Source: Alphaproteobacteria bacterium (GTDB lineage: Bacteria > Pseudomonadota > Alphaproteobacteria > Rs-D84). From it: a stretch of DNA of 34,468 bases. Every line of letters begins with the position of its first letter. Within the stretch, counting starts at the first letter, position 1. A program made the translations under genes and the position numbers. The notes under the pieces were generated by a model that saw only the letters and a list, made by a program, of their open reading frames with translations, did not search any database and was not told the DNA's origin. The stretch covers positions 1 to 34,468 of the forward strand of contig WRJH01000004.1 of the NCBI GenBank assembly GCA_009782315.1, read 5' to 3'. Below, in pieces: positions 15,501-24,050 of this stretch.

Positions 15501-16181
15501 ATGAACATAGACTATACCGCATCTTTGAAAGAAATATCCGCCGCCGCGGACGTGTGGTGCGGGGCGGACGCATCCGCGGGCGCTTTGGCCGCCGCGGCCG
15601 ATGTCGCGATGCGCGCGCGCGCTTTGCTAATCGCGGTCGCGCCGCCGCATGTCCATATAATGTGGTCGTGGCTGGAAGGAAAAGATACCGAAGTATTCGC
15701 GGTATTCCAGGACCAGGAGACAAAGGACTTTGACGCCGGCCGGCTGGCCGCGGATATTCATGCGGCATTCAAAAAAGGCGCGGCCGGCGCCATAATTCCC
15801 GGCCGGCCGGATATAATCCTTGCGATTCTGCCGGTGCGCCAGGATTTGTTTTTCGGAAAGAAACTGTTTATATCGGCGGACTTGAAAAGCGTGGGCCAGC
15901 GCGACTGGGCGCATGTTTTTAACGATTTGAAACGGTTGGATGCGGACGGCATTTTGCTGGACGCGCGCCTTTTGCCGGGGAAAAACGGACGGGTGCGCGG
16001 AATGGACGCCGTCGGGAAAATTTACGGATTTTTGGAAAATCTGGACAAAGGGTTTACAGGGACGGTTTCCGTTTTGGCGGGCAACCCCGGAATTATGGAA
16101 AGTGTGTTTCGACTTGCGCATAAAATGCGGCCGGATATTACAAAAAATCTGCGGTTTTTTATAGGGCACGGTTGCGCGTAA
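15501..16181 (+). CDS. Hypothetical protein, possibly TIM-barrel-like
   Basis: ORF track starts at 15414, but E2/E3 tracts occupy the first codons; likely start MNIDYTASLKEI; alternating beta/alpha segments (ADGILLDARLL). Confidence 0.6.
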   Translation: MNIDYTASLKEISAAADVWCGADASAGALAAAADVAMRARALLIAVAPPHVHIMWSWLEGKDTEVFAVFQDQETKDFDAGRLAADIHAAFKKGAAGAIIPGRPDIILAILPVRQDLFFGKKLFISADLKSVGQRDWAHVFNDLKRLDADGILLDARLLPGKNGRVRGMDAVGKIYGFLENLDKGFTGTVSVLAGNPGIMESVFRLAHKMRPDITKNLRFFIGHGCA

Positions 16182-16197
16182 AGCGCGCTTTACGCGC
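16174..16197. repeat. Perfect 24-bp palindrome overlapping stop codon
   Basis: gcgcgtaaagcg|cgctttacgcgc. Confidence 0.85.
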
Positions 16198-16200
16198 AGA

Positions 16201-16235
16201 GCATAGAGCATAGAGCATAGAGCATAGAGCATAAA
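16201..16235. repeat. Heptamer tract B2 (5 units)
   Basis: GCATAGA x4 then GCATAAA. Confidence 0.92.
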
Positions 16236-16272
16236 ATATTATGTGTTATGATGGCAGGTTAGAGAAAATATA

Positions 16273-17184
16273 ATGAGCGTTAGAATTAAGTTTTTGTCGA
16301 AATTATTCAGGGGCATATATCTATTCTCTATGCTCTGTGCTCTATGCTCTGCATTCTGCATTTGCGCGGCAAATGCAGAATGCGATATACGCGGCGTGGA
16401 AAAGGACGCGCCGGTTTTGTGCGGCGTGGCCGCCCAGGGCGGATTTTTGTACGGTGAACTGGACGAAAACTGGAACGTGTACGGCGGCGATGAAAAAATT
16501 TCCATGAACGGGATTTTCGTCATGGGACTGGACAGGGATATGCCGGAATTTTTACAGATGCGGTTTTGCAAATCGTCCGGCCGCGCGCTGTTCGGAAAGG
16601 ATTCATGCGAAGTTTTCACATATAAAATAAAACAGCGGACGTATGGAGAGCAGAAAATCACCGTCGCCAAAGAATTCGACGAATTGTCGCCGAAAGACCA
16701 AAAGCGCGCCGATGCCGAAAGCGCGATGGTTCAAAAGGCGCGCGCACGCGCGATAAATCTTGACGCGACCGGATTTTTGGATATGGAATTGCCCGATAAT
16801 CTGAAACCGCAAAGAATCAGCGGGGTTTTCGGAACGGGCCGCATTGTAAACGGAAATCCGCGCCGCCCGCATTACGGCGTGGATATCGCATCACCGCGCG
16901 GGACAAAGGTCGGCGCGGTCGCCGACGGTATCGTGATTGTCGCAAGCGACATGTTTTACAGCGGAAACACCGTCATTGTGTCGCACGGGCATGGAATCAC
17001 CACGTCTTATCTGCATATGGACGGCATGAATGTAAAGGCGGGCGATGTTGTGACGCGCGGCGACAAAGTCGGCGTCGTGGGTTCGACCGGCCGGTCGACC
17101 GGGCCGCATCTGCATTTGGGCGCGCATTGGCGGAATGTCGCCATCGACCCGCAGCTGGTCATTTCATTCGGGGAAAAAATATAG
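16273..17184 (+). CDS. Secreted M23 family metallopeptidase (metal ligands intact)
   Basis: Signal peptide LFSMLCALCSAFCICAANA; HYGVDIASPRGTKV...SYLHMDGM...GPHLHLGAHW. Confidence 0.85.
   Translation: MSVRIKFLSKLFRGIYLFSMLCALCSAFCICAANAECDIRGVEKDAPVLCGVAAQGGFLYGELDENWNVYGGDEKISMNGIFVMGLDRDMPEFLQMRFCKSSGRALFGKDSCEVFTYKIKQRTYGEQKITVAKEFDELSPKDQKRADAESAMVQKARARAINLDATGFLDMELPDNLKPQRISGVFGTGRIVNGNPRRPHYGVDIASPRGTKVGAVADGIVIVASDMFYSGNTVIVSHGHGITTSYLHMDGMNVKAGDVVTRGDKVGVVGSTGRSTGPHLHLGAHWRNVAIDPQLVISFGEKI
16327..16361. repeat. Heptamer tract B3 (5 units), inverted relative to B2, within signal peptide codons
   Basis: TCTATGC|TCTGTGC|TCTATGC|TCTGCAT|TCTGCAT; overlaps a 15-bp perfect inverted repeat at 16351-16383. 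Confidence 0.85.
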
Positions 17185-17210
17185 GGCGCATTTTCATGCG
17201 CCCTATATTT
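17181..17210. terminator. Bidirectional stem-loop between convergent M23 and dksA-like genes
   Basis: atagggcgcattttcatgcgccctatattttt. Confidence 0.75.
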
Positions 17211-17222
17211 TTCAAAAATATT

Positions 17223-17651
17223 TTATTCCGCTTTTTCGTGCTCTTCCTGTTCTTCTATGGTTAATTTGGCCAGCGGCCGCGCCAGCATGCGTTTAAGGCC
17301 GATTTCGTCGCCTGAAATAATGCTGAATCCGAATTTTCCATGGTCCAGACGTTCCAGCGCCATATCGATTTCTCGCAAAAGATTCAACGAACGCGCGTGC
17401 GTTTTTAACTGTATGTTCGCCTCTATATCAAAGCTGGAGCTGTCCAACTCATCTCCGATGCCGGCGGTTTTATTTTTTGTGGAAAGGTTTATTGTTTCCA
17501 TAATATCGTCCATCGACGCGACAATTTCGTTGCGCTGGTCCGAAAGAGTGCGGTAAAAATATGCGCGCTGCATGTCGCACATGTATTCTTCGGTCTTTTT
17601 GGGAACGTATTTGGGGTCAAGTTCTAAAGTTTTATAATCTTTTTTTGTCAT
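17223..17651 (-). CDS. DksA/TraR-like protein lacking zinc-finger cysteines
   Basis: ALERLDHGKFGFSIISGDEIGLKRMLARPLAKLTIEEQEEHEKAE; coiled-coil tip GDELDSSS. Confidence 0.82.
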   Translation of the reverse strand: MTKKDYKTLELDPKYVPKKTEEYMCDMQRAYFYRTLSDQRNEIVASMDDIMETINLSTKNKTAGIGDELDSSSFDIEANIQLKTHARSLNLLREIDMALERLDHGKFGFSIISGDEIGLKRMLARPLAKLTIEEQEEHEKAE

Positions 17652-17681
17652 AAATATACCTTTTGTATTGGGAGCGGAATC

Positions 17682-18005
17682 CTAGTTGCCGTCCGAAAGT
17701 TCGTTAATCCATCTCTCTAATTCTTGTTCCGACATCAGGCCGGTTTTGGTTGCGGCGATTTCGCCGTCCTTGAATGCCAGCACCGCGGGGATAGAGCGTA
17801 TTCCGTATTTCGCCGGAATGCGCCGGTTGGTTTCGTCGATTTCGAATTTCGCGAACCGGACGCCCGCATGGTTTTCGGACGCCGCCTCGAACACCGGGCC
17901 GAACATGCGGCACGGACCGCACCACTGGGCCCAGAAATCCACCAGCGTCAGGCCGGATGCGACGGCGGAATCGAAATTTTCATCGTTCAAATGTGCGATA
18001 GACAT
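17682..18005 (-). CDS. trxA: Thioredoxin
   Basis: TLVDFWAQWCGPCRMFGPVFE...YGIRSIPAVLAFKDGE. Confidence 0.92.
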   Translation of the reverse strand: MSIAHLNDENFDSAVASGLTLVDFWAQWCGPCRMFGPVFEAASENHAGVRFAKFEIDETNRRIPAKYGIRSIPAVLAFKDGEIAATKTGLMSEQELERWINELSDGN

Positions 18006-18026
18006 CGGTGCTCCTTCTCTTTATAT

Positions 18027-18055
18027 TTGCAAGTCGGGATACGCCGTAATATAAT
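18027..18055 (+). promoter_or_regulatory. Candidate sigma70-like promoter for suf genes
   Basis: TTGCAA (18027-18032) - 17 nt - TATAAT (18050-18055). Confidence 0.55.
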
Positions 18056-18090
18056 ACAAAAAAGCATAATAATCAAGTATGAGGTGATTT

Positions 18091-19239
18091 ATGGACAAAA
18101 TTAATATTTGTAAAGATATCTATGTAGACGCCGCGGCCAGCAGTTTGAAACCCGAACAGGTTATCGCGGCCCAGACGGAATTCCTGCGCACGTCGTATTC
18201 CAACGAAGGACGCGGGGTTTGTCCGCGGGCAAGCGCCGTTGACGATATGGTGTCGGGCGCACGCCGCGCCGCGGCCGAATTTATCGGGGCCGCGCCGGAA
18301 CAAATTGTGTTTACCGGCGGCGCGACCGACGGATTGAACCGCATACCGCGCATTTTGGATATATCGGGCGCGGTAAAACCCGATTCGGTGGTCGCCGTAT
18401 CGGATCTGGACCATCATTCCGCGCGCCTGCCGTGGGAAGAATTCGCGTACCTGAACAAATGCATGTTGTCGGTTTGCCCGCTGGATAATGATTTCAATAT
18501 CGATGCGCAAAGTATTCCGAAATCCGATATTTTCGCAATAACCGCAATGTCCAACGTAATCGGAACAAAACAAAATGTAAAAGAACTGGTTGCGGCCGCG
18601 CGGGAAAAGAATCCGAACGTCATAACCATAGTGGACGCGGCGCAATATGTCGCGCATCTGCCGATTGATGTCAAAGAATGGAACACGGATTTCCTTTGCT
18701 TTTCCGGGCACAAAATCGGCGCCGATACCGGAATAGGGGTAATGTATATAAAAGAGCCGGACCGGTGGCAGATAGACAAACTGGGCGGCGGAATGGTTTT
18801 GAATGTTTCGCCGAAAACAGAGATGGGCGCAAATAACGCGTTAAGCAAATGGACGTGTTTACCAGGGTCGGATAAATTCGAAGCGGGGACGCTGCCGCTG
18901 ACGCAGATTCTTGGATTAAAAATCGCGATGGAATATAAAAAACCGAAATCCGATTTATTGGATTATCTGCGCGCCGAATTTTCCAAAATTCCGCAAATAA
19001 AATTCATATCGCCCGCGGGCGCGTCTGTTTTGACCTTTACCGTCGACGGAATGCATGTGCTGGATTTCGGCGCGATGATGGGCGCGAAAGGCATATGCCT
19101 GCGCGTTGGAAACATGTGCGCCAGCTGGATGCACCGGGCCATCGGGGCCGACAGTTCAATCAGAATATCAACAGGTCCCTGGAATACCATGGAAGAGATG
19201 AAACAAATCCTTCTCGCAGCCAAAGAAATAATAAGATGA
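18091..19239 (+). CDS. sufS: Cysteine desulfurase, SufS-like
   Basis: YVDAAASSLKP, FTGGATDGLN, DHHSARLPW, FSGHKIGADTGIGVMY, VGNMCASWMHR. Confidence 0.85.
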   Translation: MDKINICKDIYVDAAASSLKPEQVIAAQTEFLRTSYSNEGRGVCPRASAVDDMVSGARRAAAEFIGAAPEQIVFTGGATDGLNRIPRILDISGAVKPDSVVAVSDLDHHSARLPWEEFAYLNKCMLSVCPLDNDFNIDAQSIPKSDIFAITAMSNVIGTKQNVKELVAAAREKNPNVITIVDAAQYVAHLPIDVKEWNTDFLCFSGHKIGADTGIGVMYIKEPDRWQIDKLGGGMVLNVSPKTEMGANNALSKWTCLPGSDKFEAGTLPLTQILGLKIAMEYKKPKSDLLDYLRAEFSKIPQIKFISPAGASVLTFTVDGMHVLDFGAMMGAKGICLRVGNMCASWMHRAIGADSSIRISTGPWNTMEEMKQILLAAKEIIR

Positions 19240-19547
19240 ATTTCACCAAGGACGATATTATCGCGGCGTTAAAAACCGTGTTCGACCCGGAGATTCCGGT
19301 CAATATATGGGATTTGGGATTGGTTTACGATATAGATGTCGGCGATTCGGTTCTGATAAAAATGACCCTGACATCGCCGACGTGCCCCATGGCCGAAGAA
19401 ATTGTCCGGATGGCGAAACAGGCCGCGGAATCCGTCGCGGGAATCGGCAATGCGCGGGTCGAACTGGTATGGGACCCGCCGTGGTCTTATGCCAGGCTGT
19501 CCGCCCAAGCGCGCCTGGAATTGGATTTGACGGAAGAGGGATGGTAA
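19236..19547 (+). CDS. MIP18/DUF59 (SufT/PaaD-like) Fe-S assembly factor
   Basis: ALKTVFDPEIPVNIWDLGLVYDI...MTLTSPTCPMAEEI; ATGA overlap with sufS. Confidence 0.88.
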   Translation: MNFTKDDIIAALKTVFDPEIPVNIWDLGLVYDIDVGDSVLIKMTLTSPTCPMAEEIVRMAKQAAESVAGIGNARVELVWDPPWSYARLSAQARLELDLTEEGW

Positions 19548-19913
19548 ATGACATACGATGAAATAAAAAATATCCTGTCCCAAATAACGGACCCGGTCGA
19601 AAGATTGGAATTCGTCATGGATATTGGAAAATCGCTGGCGCCGATTCCGGAAGGTATGAATCCCTGCGAAATAAAAGGGTGCGCATCGCGCGTGGAAATA
19701 TACAGGGACGCGGACAATAATTATTTCGGCACCGCCGATTCGGCGATTGTCCGCGGTCTGGTCGCGATAATACTGTCGATGGTACAGGGAAAATCGCCGG
19801 ATGAAATCAAAGGGATGAATCTTGAAAACGAAATCGCCGCGCTGGATTTGCAACTGGGAGCCGGGCGAATGAACGGCGTCCATGGAATTATTTCATTTCT
19901 GAAAGGTTTGTGA
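19548..19913 (+). CDS. sufE: SufE sulfur-transfer protein
   Basis: YDEIKNILSQITDPVERLEFVMDIGKSL, PCEIKGCASRVEIY. Confidence 0.88.
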   Translation: MTYDEIKNILSQITDPVERLEFVMDIGKSLAPIPEGMNPCEIKGCASRVEIYRDADNNYFGTADSAIVRGLVAIILSMVQGKSPDEIKGMNLENEIAALDLQLGAGRMNGVHGIISFLKGL

Positions 19914-19917
19914 TAGA

Positions 19918-20211
19918 ATGGCTGTAATGCGCGACGATGAAAAAATGCTTCAATACGGAATGGGTCTGATGATTACCGCCTTTTTGATGATGGCGGTCTT
20001 GCAGGTGTGCTTTCGCGCCCAAGAACGCGCGCGCGCGCGCATGAAATCCCAGATAGTCCGCACCCAACAGGAATACGCCGCCGCCCGCGCGCATTTTTCG
20101 GGGCAAACGCGGCCGGATACCCTGCGCGTGATAGTGTCGGAAATGTTTCCGAAATTTGAAACCATAGGGTTCAAGAAAAATATAAGTGCGAACGAAATAC
20201 CAATCAAATAA
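19918..20211 (+). CDS. Small bitopic membrane protein, FtsL-like by position
   Basis: TM GMGLMITAFLMMAVLQVCF, coiled-coil, directly upstream of ftsI. Confidence 0.45.
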   Translation: MAVMRDDEKMLQYGMGLMITAFLMMAVLQVCFRAQERARARMKSQIVRTQQEYAAARAHFSGQTRPDTLRVIVSEMFPKFETIGFKKNISANEIPIK

Positions 20212-20212
20212 A

Positions 20213-21817
20213 ATGTTCGAAGTCGGCAAAGACATTATAAAAAGCATAAACGTCCCCGCGGGTTCCGCGTCGCACGGCCGCCTGCGGTTCGTGTATTCCG
20301 TATTCGTCGTTTTATTCGTCATGTTCGCGGTGCAGACGTTACGCATGGGTGTAAAGGGCACGAATTTGGCAAGACGCGGCAGCGGCGCCGGCGCGTGGGT
20401 TTCGTTGCGTGCGGATATCGTGGACAGGACGGGCGACATACTGGCCAAAAACATAATGTCGGGTCACATAGTATTGCGGCCGGCCTTGGTGCGGAATTCT
20501 GGCGTTGCCGCGCGCCTTGTAAACGAAGTGGTTCCGGAAATCAGCACTTCTGACGTTCTGCGCGATATCGAATCCGGAAAAAAATTCATATATATAAAAA
20601 GACTGGCATCCGACGAACAACGCGCGGCCGTCAAGGCCGCCAAGATTCCGGGCATATCGGTCGAAGAGACCGAAAGGCGAAAATATCCGAAACAACGCCT
20701 GTTTTCGCATCTGGTCGGATTTGTCGGCACGGATATGAAGGGGCTTGAAGGGATAGAGAGGCTGGCCGACAAATACATTTTGGAAAACAAAGACCCGCTG
20801 GTCCTGTCCGTGGATTCCCGCGTGCAGTCCGTGTTTTACCAGGAACTGTCCAAAGCCATGCAAACCTATGGCGCCCGGGGCGCCATAGGGATTTTGATGA
20901 ATTCCGCCACGGGCGAAATAATCGCCATGGTGTCGCTGCCGGACTTTGACCCGGAAGATATAAATTCGGAAGACGCCGACCGGCGAAAATTTCTGCCCAT
21001 GCGCGGGATTTACGAAATGGGTTCCAGTTTCAAGATATTCAACACGGCCATGGCGGCGGAATATGGAATCGGATTGGACAAGGAATACAACGTCGGCCGC
21101 CCGTACAAGGTTGCGAATACAACCATATCGGACATAGCCAGTTTCAAGCCGCCGCGCCCGAATCTGTCGGTGCGGGAAATCATGCTGCATTCGTCCAATG
21201 TCGGGTCCGTTCAAATCGCGCTGGATTTGCCCGCCGGCGCGGCGCCCGACTTCTTTTCAAAAATATATATGGATCGCGCGCTGGATTTGGAATTCGGCCG
21301 TACGGAACGAACTTTGCTGCCCGCCAAATGGGGGCCCGTTGAACGCGCGACGGTATCTTTTGGCCACGGAATCGCGGTGACGCCAATGCATTTGTTGTTG
21401 GCGGTGAACGCGATGGTCAACGGCGGGATTTACGTCTGGCCAACCATATACAGGCGTGGCCCCGGTCCGGTCGAGGGAAAGCGCGTGATATCGCCCGAAT
21501 TATCCAAAGAATTGCGTGAAATCATGTTCAAAACGGCCGAAGAAGGTAGCGTCAGAAAGGCAAGAATAAAGGGAATCAATATCGGCGGGAAAACATCGAC
21601 CGCGGAAAAACGGGTGAACGGCATTGTCGACAAGACAAAAAATCTGACGTCTTTCATCGGCGCGTTTCCGATAGAATCGCCCGGGTACGTCATGCTGGTC
21701 ATGCTGGACGAACCGAAAGGCACGCCCGAATCGTTCGGTCTTCGCACCGCCGCATGGAATGCCGTGCCGACGGCTGGTGCGATATTGGATTCCATATTGC
21801 CGATGCTTTTCAACTGA
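20213..21817 (+). CDS. ftsI: Penicillin-binding protein / peptidoglycan transpeptidase FtsI-like
   Basis: SLRADIVDRTGDILA, MGSSFKIF (SxxK), HSSNVGS (SxN), IGGKTSTAEK (KTG variant). Confidence 0.88.
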   Translation: MFEVGKDIIKSINVPAGSASHGRLRFVYSVFVVLFVMFAVQTLRMGVKGTNLARRGSGAGAWVSLRADIVDRTGDILAKNIMSGHIVLRPALVRNSGVAARLVNEVVPEISTSDVLRDIESGKKFIYIKRLASDEQRAAVKAAKIPGISVEETERRKYPKQRLFSHLVGFVGTDMKGLEGIERLADKYILENKDPLVLSVDSRVQSVFYQELSKAMQTYGARGAIGILMNSATGEIIAMVSLPDFDPEDINSEDADRRKFLPMRGIYEMGSSFKIFNTAMAAEYGIGLDKEYNVGRPYKVANTTISDIASFKPPRPNLSVREIMLHSSNVGSVQIALDLPAGAAPDFFSKIYMDRALDLEFGRTERTLLPAKWGPVERATVSFGHGIAVTPMHLLLAVNAMVNGGIYVWPTIYRRGPGPVEGKRVISPELSKELREIMFKTAEEGSVRKARIKGINIGGKTSTAEKRVNGIVDKTKNLTSFIGAFPIESPGYVMLVMLDEPKGTPESFGLRTAAWNAVPTAGAILDSILPMLFN

Positions 21818-21819
21818 TG

Positions 21820-23049
21820 TTATTTTTTCAACTGGGCGCTGGGATTAAACGCCTGCGTTCCCTTGCGGATTTCAAAATGCAATTGCGGTTCGGATATTTT
21901 GCCCGTGCTGCCGACGGTTCCGATTTTTTCGCCGACATTCACACGCTTGCCGCGTCGGACGGTCATAGTATCCAGATGCGCGTATACCGTCATCCAGCCC
22001 CCGGAATGCTGTATTATAACAAGATTGCCCATGCCCTTTAATTCGTTTCCGGCATATGCGACAACGCCGTTTTCGGCTGCTTTTACGGGCGTTCCGGCCG
22101 CCGCCGCAATGTTTATACCGTCATTGTAAAGGCCGTTTTTCTTTGAACCGAACGGCGATATTATGCGGCCCTGGACCGGCCAGCTGAATTTGGCGCCGGC
22201 CCTGGATGGGGCTGTTTGCAATTTTCCGGTCGGTTTCGACGATATTGTTTTGGCTTCGGTTATCACCGGCGCGGCGTCACCTGCAACGGGTTTCGTTGTC
22301 GCGGCGGGCTTTGCATCGGGTGCCGTTTTTTTATCGCCGGCGCTTTCCGGTTCCGGTTTTGAAATCGGCGCGGATGCAATCGCGACCGCGCCCGGCAGGC
22401 GCAGCCGCTGTCCCACGACCAGGCCATAGGGCGCCGCGATATTGTTTTCGCGCGCCAGAGAGTTAAGGTCGACGCCATAGGCGCGGCTGATAGAATAAAG
22501 TGTTTCGCCGGCCCGCACCGTATGGAATTTTGCGCCCGGAATTTGCAGTTTCCGACCTATGGAAAGAGTGTACGGCGCGGCCAGTTTGTTTTCGGCGATA
22601 AGGTCGCGAACGGGGACCCCGGTCTTGCGCGAAATGCTGTACACTGTGTCGCCCTGTGCCACGACAACCTCTGCCTGTTCCGGCGTGATGACGACAGGCT
22701 TTGGCTTTACGGCCGCGCGCGCCGGGACAAGCAGGATGTCTTCGGGTTCCGCGGGTGCGGGCTCTGGCACCGGTGCTGGCGTATTTTTTACTGCGGGCGG
22801 TGACTTGGGTTCGGTTTTCGGTGCGACATAATCTTTTCTATCCGCGTATTCCGTGACCGCGGCACCGTACATTTCCGTCATTGCGGGTGTTGGGGGCGCT
22901 TCGTTCACGGCGGCGCCGTAATCGGAAACTTTCGCCGTCTGTTCCGATATATCGCCGCGTTTTCCGGGGATGGCGTTAACAACCATCGGCTGCAAATCGC
23001 AGGCCGCAAGAGACAAGGCGCATGGAACAAGGCATAAGAATTTCTTCAT
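21820..23049 (-). CDS. nlpD: NlpD/DipM-like lipoprotein: two LysM plus degenerate LytM (M23) domain
   Basis: LSLAACDLQPM lipobox; VVAQGDTVYSISRKTGVPVRDL and HTVRAGETLYSISRAYGVDL; NDGINIAAAAGTPV...YAHLDTMTV...QLHFEIRKG. Confidence 0.82.
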   Translation of the reverse strand: MKKFLCLVPCALSLAACDLQPMVVNAIPGKRGDISEQTAKVSDYGAAVNEAPPTPAMTEMYGAAVTEYADRKDYVAPKTEPKSPPAVKNTPAPVPEPAPAEPEDILLVPARAAVKPKPVVITPEQAEVVVAQGDTVYSISRKTGVPVRDLIAENKLAAPYTLSIGRKLQIPGAKFHTVRAGETLYSISRAYGVDLNSLARENNIAAPYGLVVGQRLRLPGAVAIASAPISKPEPESAGDKKTAPDAKPAATTKPVAGDAAPVITEAKTISSKPTGKLQTAPSRAGAKFSWPVQGRIISPFGSKKNGLYNDGINIAAAAGTPVKAAENGVVAYAGNELKGMGNLVIIQHSGGWMTVYAHLDTMTVRRGKRVNVGEKIGTVGSTGKISEPQLHFEIRKGTQAFNPSAQLKK

Positions 23050-23079
23050 ACAATGAATTATAGCACAAATCGGGGATTT

Positions 23080-23790
23080 TCACATGCGTTCTTTTTTCAT
23101 AAACAATATCGAAATTTCAAAAAGCGCAAGCAGGGGCAGCGCAAGAAGTATCTGGGACATGATGTCCGGCGGGGTCAGCACCGCAGCGGCGGCGAATATG
23201 CCCACAATCGCGAACTTCCTCGATTTTACGACCGATGTTCTGGAAAGAACACCAACGCGATTCAAAAGAACCAATACAAGGGGCAATTGAAAAGCCAGGC
23301 CGAACGCCCGCAAAAGACCAATTGTGAAATCCAGATAATCGGCGGCCGCAGGAAGCAGCATGCTGGGCATTGCGCGCGCATGGTTCAGCGATATAAAGAA
23401 TTCGAATATGACCGGAAAAATTACGAAATAGGCGAACGCCGCGCCGCAAATAAACAGCACGGGCGATAAGACCAGCATGGGTAAAATCAATCGTTGTTCG
23501 TTTTTATGCAGACCCGGCCGGACGAAACGCCACAAGTGATAAATGACAAAGGGCAGGGTCGCAAATATCGCGAACAAAAGCGCCAGTTTGAATTCGATAA
23601 GCAGACCGTCGGTCACGCGCGTGTAAAGTATCGTGCCGCCCGGCCACGACGCGATTAACGGCTGCAACAATATTTCCTGGACGAATGGCGCGACGAAAAA
23701 TCCGACGACGGCGGCGCCCGCAAAGAACAGCATAATCCACAAAATGCGTTTTTTCAATTCGGACAAATGTTGGACAATAGTCATCTTCAT
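23080..23790 (-). CDS. tatC: Sec-independent protein translocase TatC
   Basis: MTIVQHLSELKKRILWIMLFFAG, FVIYHLWRFVRPGLHKNEQR, SQILLALPLLALFEISILF; starts with ATGA overlap of tatB. Confidence 0.93.
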   Translation of the reverse strand: MKMTIVQHLSELKKRILWIMLFFAGAAVVGFFVAPFVQEILLQPLIASWPGGTILYTRVTDGLLIEFKLALLFAIFATLPFVIYHLWRFVRPGLHKNEQRLILPMLVLSPVLFICGAAFAYFVIFPVIFEFFISLNHARAMPSMLLPAAADYLDFTIGLLRAFGLAFQLPLVLVLLNRVGVLSRTSVVKSRKFAIVGIFAAAAVLTPPDIMSQILLALPLLALFEISILFMKKERM

Positions 23791-24050
23791 TTTGATTTTT
23801 TCTTTTTCGGTGCGCGGAACGCGGACATCATATCGTCCATCGTTTTTTGCGACAGTTCCGAAATCGGTTTTTCCAATTCTATTTGTTCTTTGATTTCTTC
23901 GGCGGCGTCGGTGATTTTCCAAATTATTTCGCGGACGAATTTAACGGCGCGGGCGGCGGCGCGCGCAACGTCTGGCCAGTTGCGCACCGGTATCACCGCG
24001 ATGGCGATGACAAGAATCAATAAAAATTCGCCGACGCTTATTCCGAACAT
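23787..24050 (-). CDS. tatB: Sec-independent protein translocase TatB
   Basis: MFGISVGEFLLILVIAIAVIPVRNWPDVARAAARAVKFVREI upstream of tatC. Confidence 0.85.
   Translation of the reverse strand: MFGISVGEFLLILVIAIAVIPVRNWPDVARAAARAVKFVREIIWKITDAAEEIKEQIELEKPISELSQKTMDDMMSAFRAPKKKKSK

Noticed and set aside
16201-16235. CRISPR-like or microsatellite array
   Set aside because: Units are 7 bp with no spacers; does not match CRISPR architecture. Treated as a heptamer tract.
20029-20042. Alternating gcgcgcgcgcgc (also about 9299-9309) as a Z-DNA element
   Set aside because: Explained by Arg/Ala codons in coding sequence; no further support.
20339-21214. 291-aa - strand ORF opposite ftsI
   Set aside because: Antisense of a clearly conserved PBP; no domain recognised.
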